A model generated the notes under the pieces. It saw nothing but the letters and a program-made list of their open reading frames with translations, ran no database searches and was not told the DNA's origin. Positions 1 through 5,237 of a DNA stretch of 5,269 nucleotides are shown piece after piece (position 1 is the first letter of the stretch; every line of letters starts with the position of its first letter). Both the position numbers and the translations under genes were made by a program. This stretch comes from Scytonema sp. UIC 10036 (GTDB taxonomy: Bacteria; Cyanobacteriota; Cyanobacteriia; Cyanobacteriales; Nostocaceae): NCBI RefSeq assembly GCF_009725235.1, contig NZ_WJFC01000377.1, forward strand, positions 1 to 5,269, given 5' to 3'.

Positions 1-20
1 CCCTACTCCCCAACCACTCA

Positions 21-839
21 ATGGACGCTGCTGAGCTATTAGAAACAATTACGTTACTCATTTACCAGGCTGAACAAGGGGAAATCGATCCTTGGGATGT
101 CAAGGTGATTGAAGTTATTGATAGTTACTTAGAGCTCATGGCACCGGAAACTGCAACAAGAGGGTATGAAACCGATTTATCACAATCGGGTCAGGCTTTT
201 TTGTCGGCATCAAAACTGGTATTGTTTAAGGCAAATACTTTGATGCAGTTGCAAGCAGCTGTAGAGGAACAAGAAGTTACTGAAGAAGCTCTACTGGAAA
301 GTGAAGATGGAGTTACTTCTCACCATCAGCGCCTGCCATTAGAACGTCATCTGCGCCGCCGCCCTGCAGCTATGCCTCCATCAAAACGCCGCGTGACTTT
401 GCAAGAACTGATAGAACAGTTGCAAGTCATGGCAGAACAGTTGCAGCTAGTAGAAAAACCGAATAAGCCTGCTCGTACTCGACGCCAACCCACCCTTCAG
501 TCCATGAAGGCTGCTTTAGAATTGGCTCACCAGGAAAATCTGACAGAAGTGGCTTCAGAACTCGAGCAAGTTTTACGCCTTATGACTCCAGAGTTAAATT
601 TGGAGAAAAATTGGTTAAATCTAGAACAACTGGTGGAGTTATGGACTCAAGCAAAGCAACCGCAACAAAAGAGTACAACAGAGCATTCGCACGAAAACCA
701 TATGGTTAGTGTTTTTTGGGCATTACTACTGCTTTGTGCTCAGTCTAAAGTAGAACTTGCTCAGGAAGAATTCTACAAAGAGCTAAAAATCCGGTTACTC
801 ACCGATTCACCAAGCACTACGGATAGACCTTTAAATTAA
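21..839 (+). CDS. scpA: Segregation and condensation protein A (ScpA), kleisin subunit
   Basis: ScpA is the kleisin that, with ScpB, bridges the heads of the SMC dimer in the bacterial condensin complex on the nucleoid. The 272 aa product carries the family hallmark GEIDPWDVKVIEVID at residues 20-34, followed by the helical N-terminal SMC-binding region through FLSASKLVLFKANTLM (60-75). A charged, Gln/Glu-rich middle (about 76-220) follows, including a basic stretch RHLRRRPAAMPPSKRR (109-124). The C-terminal winged-helix region is VSVFWALLLLCAQSKVELAQEEFYKELKIR (229-258), where the other SMC head would be contacted. Length is normal for cyanobacterial ScpA. The ATG at 21 leaves a natural 19-residue lead-in to the hallmark, but no Shine-Dalgarno precedes it and the frame stays open to the window edge, so a start upstream is possible. 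No scpB or smc is in view. The next gene is 367 bp away, so an operon with it is unlikely. Family call is secure; the start is not. Confidence 0.93.
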   Translation: MDAAELLETITLLIYQAEQGEIDPWDVKVIEVIDSYLELMAPETATRGYETDLSQSGQAFLSASKLVLFKANTLMQLQAAVEEQEVTEEALLESEDGVTSHHQRLPLERHLRRRPAAMPPSKRRVTLQELIEQLQVMAEQLQLVEKPNKPARTRRQPTLQSMKAALELAHQENLTEVASELEQVLRLMTPELNLEKNWLNLEQLVELWTQAKQPQQKSTTEHSHENHMVSVFWALLLLCAQSKVELAQEEFYKELKIRLLTDSPSTTDRPLN

Positions 840-933
840 GGATATACAACATTGTTATGTGATGGTTCGCTATGATGGCTTCAGCAAACCTTAAAATCTA
901 GTTCAATTGGAAAAATGACCAATACAAATTATA

Positions 934-1068
934 AAGGATGAAGGTAATGGTATGAAAGATGAAAAAACGTATAAAGTATCAAGGTTCTTAGCTAAGGTAT
1001 AAAATTTTCATACTTGGCACTTTAGATTTTATGCTTTTTTTATACTTCATACTTTACACTTCATATTT
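934..1068. repeat. Degenerate heptamer repeat block with facing arms
   Basis: The right part reads as heptamers of the type CATACTT: 1009-1015 CATACTT, 1016-1022 GGCACTT, 1030-1036 TATGCTT, then after a 4 bp slip 1041-1047 TATACTT, 1048-1054 CATACTT, 1055-1061 TACACTT and 1062-1068 CATATTT. The left part holds the near-complement AAGTATG in decayed form: 934-940 AAGGATG, 955-961 AAAGATG, 974-980 AAGTATC, 981-987 AAGGTTC. The centre is GTAT (997-1000) and ATAC (1010-1013) around AAAATTTT. It looks like an eroded relative in architecture, not in sequence, of the two cleaner arrays at 2381-2482 and 4598-4758. Confidence 0.5.
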
Positions 1069-1090
1069 GTTTCCCATGCCTAGAAGTGCT

Positions 1091-1114
1091 CTGTCGTGCA
1101 GTCGTTGCACTCAG
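1091..1114 (+). terminator. Possible weak hairpin terminator downstream of scpA
   Basis: GTGCA (1096-1100) and TGCAC (1106-1110) form a perfect 5 bp stem around a 5 nt loop. It can be extended past a small internal bulge by CTG (1091-1093) with CAG (1112-1114). Four T residues follow at 1118-1121 after TGC. The stem is short and the tract lies 250 bp past the scpA stop, so this is only a candidate; it could equally be part of the leader of the next gene. Confidence 0.22.
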
Positions 1115-1206
1115 TGCTTTTAGGGATGACAACAATGCGGAAATACACTAATGATGAAGTATCAAATGATAACAGTAAACTGGCTTGTGGTTGAGGAATA
1201 AGAGAT

Positions 1207-2379
1207 ATGAAAGCGATGATTCTCGCAGCAGGTAAAGGTACTCGCGTCCGTCCGATTACCTACACAATTCCCAAACCGATGATTCCTATCTTGCAAAAGC
1301 CAGTGATGGAATTCTTGCTGGAACTTCTACGCCAGCATGGGTTTGACCAAATTATGGTCAATGTCAGCCATTTAGCAGACGAAATAGAGAGTTATTTTCG
1401 CGATGGTCAACGGTTTGGCGTGCAAATTGCCTATTCTTTTGAAGGTCGCATTGTGGATGGTACTCTTGTCGGAGAAGCCATTGGTTCTGCTGGAGGAATG
1501 CGGAAAATTCAGGATTTCTACCCATTTTTCGACGATACTTTTGTGGTATTGTGCGGTGATGCTCTGATTGACCTAGACTTAACAGCAGCAGTGAAGTGGC
1601 ACAGAGAAAAGGGGTCTATTGCCACTATCATTATGAAATCTGTTCCACAAGAAGAAGTTTCTAGCTATGGAGTTGTGGTTACAGATGAAGAAGGTCGGGT
1701 CAAGGCTTTCCAAGAAAAACCTAAGGTAGAAGAAGCACTTAGCACGAATATTAACACGGGTATTTACATCTTTGAGCCAGAAATTTTCAATTATATTCCT
1801 TCAGGAGTAGAGTATGACATTGGGAGTCAGCTATTCCCGAAATTAGTTGAAGTTGGTGCTCCTTTCTACGCTATTCCAATGGACTTTGAATGGGTAGATA
1901 TTGGTAAAGTTCCAGATTACTGGCGAGCCGTTCGCGGTGTGCTGTCAGGAGAAATCAAAAATGTCCAAATTCCGGGGCATCAAGTCGCCCCAGGCATTTA
2001 CACTGGCATGAATGTTGCTGTCAACTGGGACAAAGTGGATATCACGGGTCCGGTTTACATTGGCGGTATGACCCGAATTGAAGATGGTGCAAAAATTGTC
2101 GGTCCTACAATGATCGGTCCCAATTGCTGGGTGTGCAGTGGCGCAACAGTGGAAAATAGCGTCATCTTTGATTGGTCTCGATTGGGTCCGGGAGTCAGAC
2201 TGGTTGATAAATTGGTATATGGTCGTTACTGCGTGGACAAAACAGGAGCCACGATAGACGTGCAAGCCGCAGCTTTAGATTGGCTGATTACCGATGCTCG
2301 TCAAGAGCCGCCATCCCATACTCCAGTCGAACGACAAGCGATCGCTGAATTGTTAGGAACAAATGCTCCTGTAACGTAA
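1207..2379 (+). CDS. Sugar-1-phosphate nucleotidyltransferase with C-terminal beta-helix domain (mannose-1-phosphate guanylyltransferase-like)
   Basis: A 390 aa cytosolic enzyme of the GlmU/RmlA/GDP-mannose pyrophosphorylase superfamily, which joins an NTP to a sugar-1-phosphate to give an NDP-sugar for polysaccharide, glycolipid or envelope synthesis. The signature loop LAAGKGTRVRPIT (6-18) with IPKPMIPI (21-28) binds the nucleotide; K23 is the usual catalytic-site lysine. Further marks are GSAGG (93-97), the metal-binding CGD (116-118), FQEKP (168-172), NINTGIYIFEPE (181-192) and WVDIGKVPDYW (229-239). From about residue 255, short hexapeptide-like turns (GPVYIGG, GAKIVGP, GATVENS) indicate a left-handed beta-helix. 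A tail from about 340 to 390 follows, including AAALDWLITDARQ (354-366). GAGG at the ribosome-binding site supports the ATG. Similar cyanobacterial proteins are often annotated as mannose-1-phosphate guanylyltransferase, but neither base nor sugar can be read from these motifs, so I give no symbol. Convergent with speA downstream. Confidence 0.92.
   Translation: MKAMILAAGKGTRVRPITYTIPKPMIPILQKPVMEFLLELLRQHGFDQIMVNVSHLADEIESYFRDGQRFGVQIAYSFEGRIVDGTLVGEAIGSAGGMRKIQDFYPFFDDTFVVLCGDALIDLDLTAAVKWHREKGSIATIIMKSVPQEEVSSYGVVVTDEEGRVKAFQEKPKVEEALSTNINTGIYIFEPEIFNYIPSGVEYDIGSQLFPKLVEVGAPFYAIPMDFEWVDIGKVPDYWRAVRGVLSGEIKNVQIPGHQVAPGIYTGMNVAVNWDKVDITGPVYIGGMTRIEDGAKIVGPTMIGPNCWVCSGATVENSVIFDWSRLGPGVRLVDKLVYGRYCVDKTGATIDVQAAALDWLITDARQEPPSHTPVERQAIAELLGTNAPVT
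2338..2345. repeat. HIP1 octamer GCGATCGC
   Basis: Perfect copy of the cyanobacterial highly iterated palindrome, inside the last codons of the nucleotidyltransferase gene. Confidence 0.9.
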
Positions 2380-2380
2380 G

Positions 2381-2429
2381 TGGTTAATGGTTAGTGGTTA
2401 GTAGTTAGTGGTTAGTAGCTCATGGTTTA
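2381..2429. repeat. Heptamer array, left arm (TGGTTAG type)
   Basis: Seven successive 7 bp units begin 2 bp after the nucleotidyltransferase stop codon: TGGTTAA, TGGTTAG, TGGTTAG, TAGTTAG, TGGTTAG, then two decayed units TAGCTCA and TGGTTTA. It faces the CAACTAA array that starts at 2434. A TTAGTGG unit pairs with CAACTAA at six of seven positions. This is a short tandemly repeated repetitive (STRR-like) sequence. Confidence 0.9.
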
Positions 2430-2433
2430 CATA

Positions 2434-2482
2434 CAACTAACAACTAACAACTAACAACTAACAACTAACAACTAACAACTAA
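2434..2482. repeat. Heptamer array, right arm: seven perfect CAACTAA copies
   Basis: Exactly seven uninterrupted identical copies of CAACTAA (49 bp) followed by CT. The last copy (2476-2482) contains the speA stop codon (CTA at 2479-2481, TAG on the minus strand) and the first base of the final Ser codon complement. Perfect identity of all copies suggests recent expansion or ongoing homogenisation, in contrast to the varied left arm. Confidence 0.95.
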
Positions 2483-4497
2483 CTTGCTAAATACGTATAT
2501 CTTCGCAAGCTTTGTTCGTAAGTTTGTAACAATTTTTGAGACTCTGCGAGAGTAATCCGATTTTCTATCAAAGCTTGTTCGCATCGCTGACGAATACTTT
2601 CTACCATATCTTCTGCATCATACTGTACGTAGCTCACGACCTCAGTCATAGTGTCGCCTTTGACAACGTGTTGGATTTGATATCCCTTGGGCGTCAATTG
2701 GATGTGAACTGCATTGGTATCACCAAAGAGGTTGTGTAAATTCCCCATAATTTCTTGGTAGGCTCCATTGAGGAACATACCCAAGTAGTAGGGTTCTCCG
2801 GACTTGAACTTGTGCAGTTCCAAAACCGATTTGACATCGCGTAAGTCAATAAAACGGTCAATTTTGCCATCGCTATCGCAGGTTAGATCTGCGAGGATAG
2901 CTCTCTGCGTTGGTTCTTCACTCAAGCGATGTATGGGCATGATGGGGAACAATTGGTCAATTGCCCAGCAATCTGGTGCGGATTGAAACACGGAAAGATT
3001 GATATAGTAGATGGAAGCCATAATTTTTTCTAGGTCTTCCAACTCGTCGGGCACGTATTCCTGCTTGTGAGTGATCCCCAGAATTTTTTGACAGCAAGCC
3101 CAGTAGAGCCTTTCTGCTTTGGCACGTTCTCTGAGACTTAAAATCCCTAATTTAAAGCGGCTGATTGCTTCTTCTTTAAATTGAGTCGCATCGTGGTAAA
3201 ACTCTTGATAGTTCTCTTCGTTTAACGATTGATAAGTTTCCCACATATAAGTGATGATGGGCGACTCTCCTTCTTGGGGAGGTTCTGGTGGGTCACCGGG
3301 AACTTCACTGGTACTGAGAACGTCAAAAATCAAAACAGATTGATGGGAGGCGATCGCACGTCCGCTTTCACTAATCAGTGTTGGTACGGGGAGATTCTTC
3401 TCCGCACAGGTATCTTTTAATTCAGCAACTATGTCATTGGCATAGTTCTGCATATTGTAGTTTTTTGAAGCGTAAAAGTTGGTTTGAGAACCGTCATAAT
3501 CTACACCCAAACCACCACCAACATCCAAGTATTTCATGTTTGCCCCTTGAGTCGCCAATTCTACGTAGATACGGCTGGCTTCTTGGATGGCATCTTTAAT
3601 CACATGAATAGCAGAAATTTGCGAGCCAATATGGAAATGAAGTAACTGCAAGGATTCCAACAAGTTAGCATCGCGTAACTTATCAACAGTTTGCATGATT
3701 TCTGGAATGGTCAAACCAAATTTAGCGCGATCGCCAGTGGAAGTTCCCCACCGTCCCATTCCTTGGGTGCTCAATTTAGCTCTCACACCAACAATAGGTT
3801 TGATCCCCAACTGCTGGCTGACCTCAATAACGAGATCCACTTCTTCAACTTGCTCTAAAACGATAATCGGCGTTTGTCCGAGCCTTTGAGCCAGCATTGC
3901 CGTTTCAATGTATTCCCGGTCTTTGTAGCCATTGCAAATCAGCAATGCTCCTGGGGTATCCAGTAGAGCTAAAGCAATCATTAACTCTGGTTTGGAACCA
4001 GCTTCCAAACCAAATTGATGGGGTTTGCCAAAACGCACCAAATCTTCAATTAAGTGCCGTTGCTGGTTGCATTTGACAGGAAAGACACCACGGTAAACGC
4101 CAGGATAGTTATAGCGAGCGATAGCTTTGGCGAAACAAGCGTTCAACCGTTCGATCCTGTCTTCCAGAATATCGGAAAACCGTATTAAGATAGGAAGCCC
4201 CAAGTTACGCAGCTTGAGAGCATTCACCAGTTCGTACAAGTCTAGAGAACCACCGCGATCGCCCTTAGGAGAAACAGTGATATGACCCGCAGCATTGATA
4301 GAAAAGTAGGGTTCACCCCAACCTTCTATCCGATACAGTGCTTCGCTATCCTCGATTTTCCAAGTACGATTTCCATCGGAATTGGTAGCCGTAGGCAGCT
4401 GTTTTTGTTGTTTTTGTGCTCTTATTTCGGCTTTGGTTGCATTAGAGGGAGGTTTCACCACCTCGTCTGATGTAGTAGTCGTTAAATCACCACGCAT
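2479..4497 (-). CDS. speA: Biosynthetic arginine decarboxylase (PLP-dependent)
   Basis: SpeA decarboxylates L-arginine to agmatine, the entry to polyamine synthesis, and competes for arginine with cyanophycin storage. The 672 aa length fits the family. Residues 1-45 are a variable Thr/Gln/Lys-rich lead; conservation starts at TWKIEDSEALYRIEGWG (45-61). K142 in YRGVFPVKCNQ is the Schiff-base lysine for PLP. LLHFHIGSQ (285-293) supplies the PLP-stacking histidine H289, and YLDVGGGLGVDYDGS (323-337) holds the phosphate-binding glycines. SESGRAIASHQ (376-386) follows in the barrel. In the C-terminal beta domain, LTCDSDGKID (538-547) carries the catalytic cysteine C540 that acts across the dimer interface, and FLNGAYQEIMGNLHNLFGD (575-593) closes the site. 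The ATG is fixed by AGGA 5 nt upstream. All key residues are present, so the enzyme should be active. It is transcribed divergently from ndk, and its stop codon lies inside a heptamer array. Confidence 0.97.
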   Translation of the reverse strand: MRGDLTTTTSDEVVKPPSNATKAEIRAQKQQKQLPTATNSDGNRTWKIEDSEALYRIEGWGEPYFSINAAGHITVSPKGDRGGSLDLYELVNALKLRNLGLPILIRFSDILEDRIERLNACFAKAIARYNYPGVYRGVFPVKCNQQRHLIEDLVRFGKPHQFGLEAGSKPELMIALALLDTPGALLICNGYKDREYIETAMLAQRLGQTPIIVLEQVEEVDLVIEVSQQLGIKPIVGVRAKLSTQGMGRWGTSTGDRAKFGLTIPEIMQTVDKLRDANLLESLQLLHFHIGSQISAIHVIKDAIQEASRIYVELATQGANMKYLDVGGGLGVDYDGSQTNFYASKNYNMQNYANDIVAELKDTCAEKNLPVPTLISESGRAIASHQSVLIFDVLSTSEVPGDPPEPPQEGESPIITYMWETYQSLNEENYQEFYHDATQFKEEAISRFKLGILSLRERAKAERLYWACCQKILGITHKQEYVPDELEDLEKIMASIYYINLSVFQSAPDCWAIDQLFPIMPIHRLSEEPTQRAILADLTCDSDGKIDRFIDLRDVKSVLELHKFKSGEPYYLGMFLNGAYQEIMGNLHNLFGDTNAVHIQLTPKGYQIQHVVKGDTMTEVVSYVQYDAEDMVESIRQRCEQALIENRITLAESQKLLQTYEQSLRRYTYLAS
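3350..3357. repeat. HIP1 octamer GCGATCGC
   Basis: Perfect HIP1 copy within speA, coding Ala-Ile-Ala in the conserved SGRAIASHQ segment on the minus strand. Confidence 0.9.
3727..3734. repeat. HIP1 octamer GCGATCGC
   Basis: Perfect HIP1 copy within speA, over the codons for Gly-Asp-Arg-Ala near residues 255-258. Confidence 0.9.
4255..4262. repeat. HIP1 octamer GCGATCGC
   Basis: Perfect HIP1 copy within the 5' part of speA, over the codons for Gly-Asp-Arg-Gly near residues 79-82. Confidence 0.9.
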
Positions 4498-4502
4498 TTC
4501 TT

Positions 4503-4506
4503 TCCT
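4503..4506 (-). promoter_or_regulatory. speA ribosome-binding site
   Basis: AGGA on the minus strand, 5 nt before the ATG at 4497. It supports this start even though the first 45 residues of SpeA are poorly conserved. Confidence 0.75.
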
Positions 4507-4528
4507 GACCTTTTTGTTTCACCCACGA

Positions 4529-4548
4529 GAATACAATGTATCGTATTC
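4529..4548 (-). promoter_or_regulatory. Inverted repeat GAATAC/GTATTC in the speA leader
   Basis: Perfect 6 bp arms (4529-4534 and 4543-4548) around 8 bp, ending about 22 nt before the speA ribosome-binding site. In RNA it would be a small stem-loop; in DNA it could be a protein site. On the plus strand the same stretch includes TACAAT (4532-4537), five of six matches to a -10 box but without a matching -35. Confidence 0.4.
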
Positions 4549-4550
4549 AT

Positions 4551-4573
4551 TCCGAAGCGCATATGCATTCGGA
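4551..4573 (-). promoter_or_regulatory. Inverted repeat TCCGAA/TTCGGA in the speA leader
   Basis: Perfect 6 bp arms (4551-4556 and 4568-4573) around 11 bp that themselves contain the palindrome GCATATGC (4559-4566). It is the second of three dyads lying in a row upstream of speA. It may be a leader hairpin or an operator; which one cannot be decided from sequence. Confidence 0.4.
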
Positions 4574-4580
4574 GATACTT

Positions 4581-4597
4581 TCTGAGATAATCTCAGA
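4581..4597. promoter_or_regulatory. Perfect 17 bp dyad TCTGAGATAATCTCAGA, operator-like
   Basis: Two perfect 8 bp arms flank one central base, too tight for an RNA hairpin loop but typical of a binding site for a dimeric DNA-binding protein. It sits in the divergent speA/ndk region and directly abuts the first heptamer at 4598. Its plus strand contains GATAAT (4586-4591), five of six matches to a -10 box that could serve ndk; no good -35 lies upstream. The regulator is unknown. Confidence 0.5.
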
Positions 4598-4618
4598 TTG
4601 TCCTTTGTCATTTGTCAA
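4590..4618 (-). promoter_or_regulatory. Possible speA promoter with perfect -35 TTGACA
   Basis: On the minus strand a perfect TTGACA lies at 4613-4618, inside a heptamer unit. The hexamer 17 bp downstream (4590-4595) is TGAGAT, only three of six matches to TATAAT, and falls inside the 17 bp dyad. Starting here would give a leader of roughly 85 nt with both speA stem-loops. The weak -10, and the fact that TTGACA arises from the repeat unit itself, keep this tentative. Confidence 0.28.
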
Positions 4619-4681
4619 GTGTCATTTGTCATTTGTCAAGCGTCATTTGTCCTTTGTCAAGTGTCATTTGTCCTTTGTTAA
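4598..4681. repeat. Heptamer array, left arm (TTGTCAT type), 12 units
   Basis: Twelve in-register 7 bp units: TTGTCCT, TTGTCAT, TTGTCAA, GTGTCAT, TTGTCAT, TTGTCAA, GCGTCAT, TTGTCCT, TTGTCAA, GTGTCAT, TTGTCCT, TTGTTAA. From 4605 they follow a three-unit order (T-ending, AA-ending, then a GTG or GCG unit), so there is also a 21 bp higher-order period, seen at 4605-4625, 4626-4646 and 4647-4667 with a decayed fourth copy. STRR-like sequence. Confidence 0.93.
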
Positions 4682-4688
4682 GAACTAA

Positions 4689-4758
4689 TGACCAATGACC
4701 AATGACCAATAACCAATGACCAATAACCAATGACCAATGACCAATGACCAATAACCAA
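4689..4758. repeat. Heptamer array, right arm (TGACCAA type), 10 units
   Basis: Ten in-register units, seven TGACCAA and three TAACCAA (at 4710, 4724 and 4752). The array is in the same 7 bp register as the left arm, separated by exactly one unit-length spacer GAACTAA (4682-4688). TTTGTCA of the left arm pairs with TGACCAA at six of seven positions, so the whole 4598-4758 block is an imperfect 161 bp palindrome. It ends 12 bp before the ndk ribosome-binding site. Confidence 0.93.
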
Positions 4759-4770
4759 TTTACTTAATTT

Positions 4771-4776
4771 GAGGAG
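4771..4776 (+). promoter_or_regulatory. ndk ribosome-binding site deciding a TTG start
   Basis: GAGGAG, a strong Shine-Dalgarno match, ends 6 nt before TTG at 4783. There is no in-frame ATG at the expected N-terminus, and the Ndk-typical sequence E-R-T-F-L-A-I-K-P begins directly after the TTG, so this site fixes the start codon. Confidence 0.88.
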
Positions 4777-4782
4777 ATAGCT

Positions 4783-5232
4783 TTGGAACGCACATTTTTA
4801 GCAATTAAGCCCGATGGCGTACAGCGCGGACTCATTGGTGAAATCATCCGCCGCTTTGAGACTAAAGGCTTTACCCTCGTTGGTTTAAAGTTTGTCAAAC
4901 CTTCCCGAGAATTGGCTGAACAACATTACGATGTTCACAAAGAAAGACCTTTCTTTGGCAGCCTGGTCGAGTTTATCACTTCAGGCCCGGTTGTAGCGAT
5001 GGTTTGGGAAGGAGAAGGCGTTGTCGCCGCCGCTAGAAAGTTAATTGGCGCAACAAATCCCTTAACAGCAGAACCAGGAACCATCCGAGGTGACTTCGGC
5101 ATAAATATTGGTCGCAACCTCATCCACGGTTCCGATGCTATTGAAACAGCACAACGAGAAGTTTCCCTGTGGTTTAAGGAAGACGAATTGGTTGCTTGGC
5201 AACCTCATTTGACACCTTGGTTGCATGAGTAA
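4783..5232 (+). CDS. ndk: Nucleoside diphosphate kinase
   Basis: Ndk moves the gamma-phosphate from ATP to other (d)NDPs through a phosphohistidine intermediate and keeps cytosolic NTP pools balanced. The 149 aa single domain is full length. [21 protein letters not shown] (2-22) is the classical N-terminus with K9; [18 protein letters not shown] (48-65) forms the nucleotide-binding helical hairpin. R85, T91 and R102 (in PGTIRGDFG, 98-106) are the usual phosphate-binding residues, and [15 protein letters not shown] (112-126) contains the catalytic histidine H115. All active-site residues are present. Translation starts at TTG, set by GAGGAG 6 nt upstream, with conserved Ndk sequence beginning at the second codon. 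Only 12 bp separate the ribosome-binding site from a 161 bp palindromic heptamer block, so the promoter must lie within or beyond that block and the transcript may carry it as leader. Divergent from speA. Confidence 0.97.
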   Translation: MERTFLAIKPDGVQRGLIGEIIRRFETKGFTLVGLKFVKPSRELAEQHYDVHKERPFFGSLVEFITSGPVVAMVWEGEGVVAAARKLIGATNPLTAEPGTIRGDFGINIGRNLIHGSDAIETAQREVSLWFKEDELVAWQPHLTPWLHE

Positions 5233-5237
5233 AATCT

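Larger units (their letters stand above)
840..1206. other. Long intergenic gap between scpA and the nucleotidyltransferase
   Basis: This 367 bp gap is AT-rich and has no convincing reading frame on either strand. Its first 90 bp (840-933) show nothing I can name. The middle (934-1068) is a degenerate heptamer-repeat block, and 1091-1114 can form a small hairpin; both are listed separately. The last 85 bp, up to a GAGG ribosome-binding site at 1193-1196 (10 nt before the ATG at 1207), should contain or follow the promoter of the downstream gene, but I cannot pick out a -35/-10 pair with confidence. Confidence 0.6.
2381..2482. terminator. Possible bidirectional transcription-stop structure between convergent genes
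   Basis: The two facing heptamer arrays fill the whole gap between the convergent nucleotidyltransferase and speA genes. Transcribed from either side they could fold into a long interrupted stem, with about five 6 bp helices separated by single mismatches. No T-run follows on either strand, so this would not be a classical intrinsic terminator. The role is inferred from position only. Confidence 0.35.

Noticed and set aside
1..20. Upstream extension of scpA to the window edge
   Set aside because: The frame is open, but only six codons are visible, with no start codon or ribosome-binding site, so an earlier start cannot be supported or excluded.
1159..1172. NtcA-like site GTA-N8-TAA upstream of the nucleotidyltransferase
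   Set aside because: The second half-site departs from the GTA-N8-TAC consensus and no -10 lies at the usual distance, so a chance match is more likely.
1945..2265. 106-codon open frame on the minus strand
   Set aside because: It lies wholly inside the well-supported nucleotidyltransferase gene, has no ribosome-binding site of note and its translation resembles no family I recognise; it is a shadow of the plus-strand gene.
2380..2482. Insertion-sequence or MITE end
   Set aside because: The inverted arms are simple heptamer repeats, there is no target-site duplication and no transposase remnant, so a mobile-element call is not justified.
2536..4585. Several 60-73 codon open frames on the plus strand across speA
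   Set aside because: All but the end of the last are antisense to a complete, motif-rich speA. Their translations are rich in Ser, Cys and Arg without domains, as expected of reverse-strand shadows.
4598..4758. Possible CRISPR array
   Set aside because: The repeat unit is 7 bp with no unique spacers and no cas genes nearby; this is tandem STRR-type repetition.
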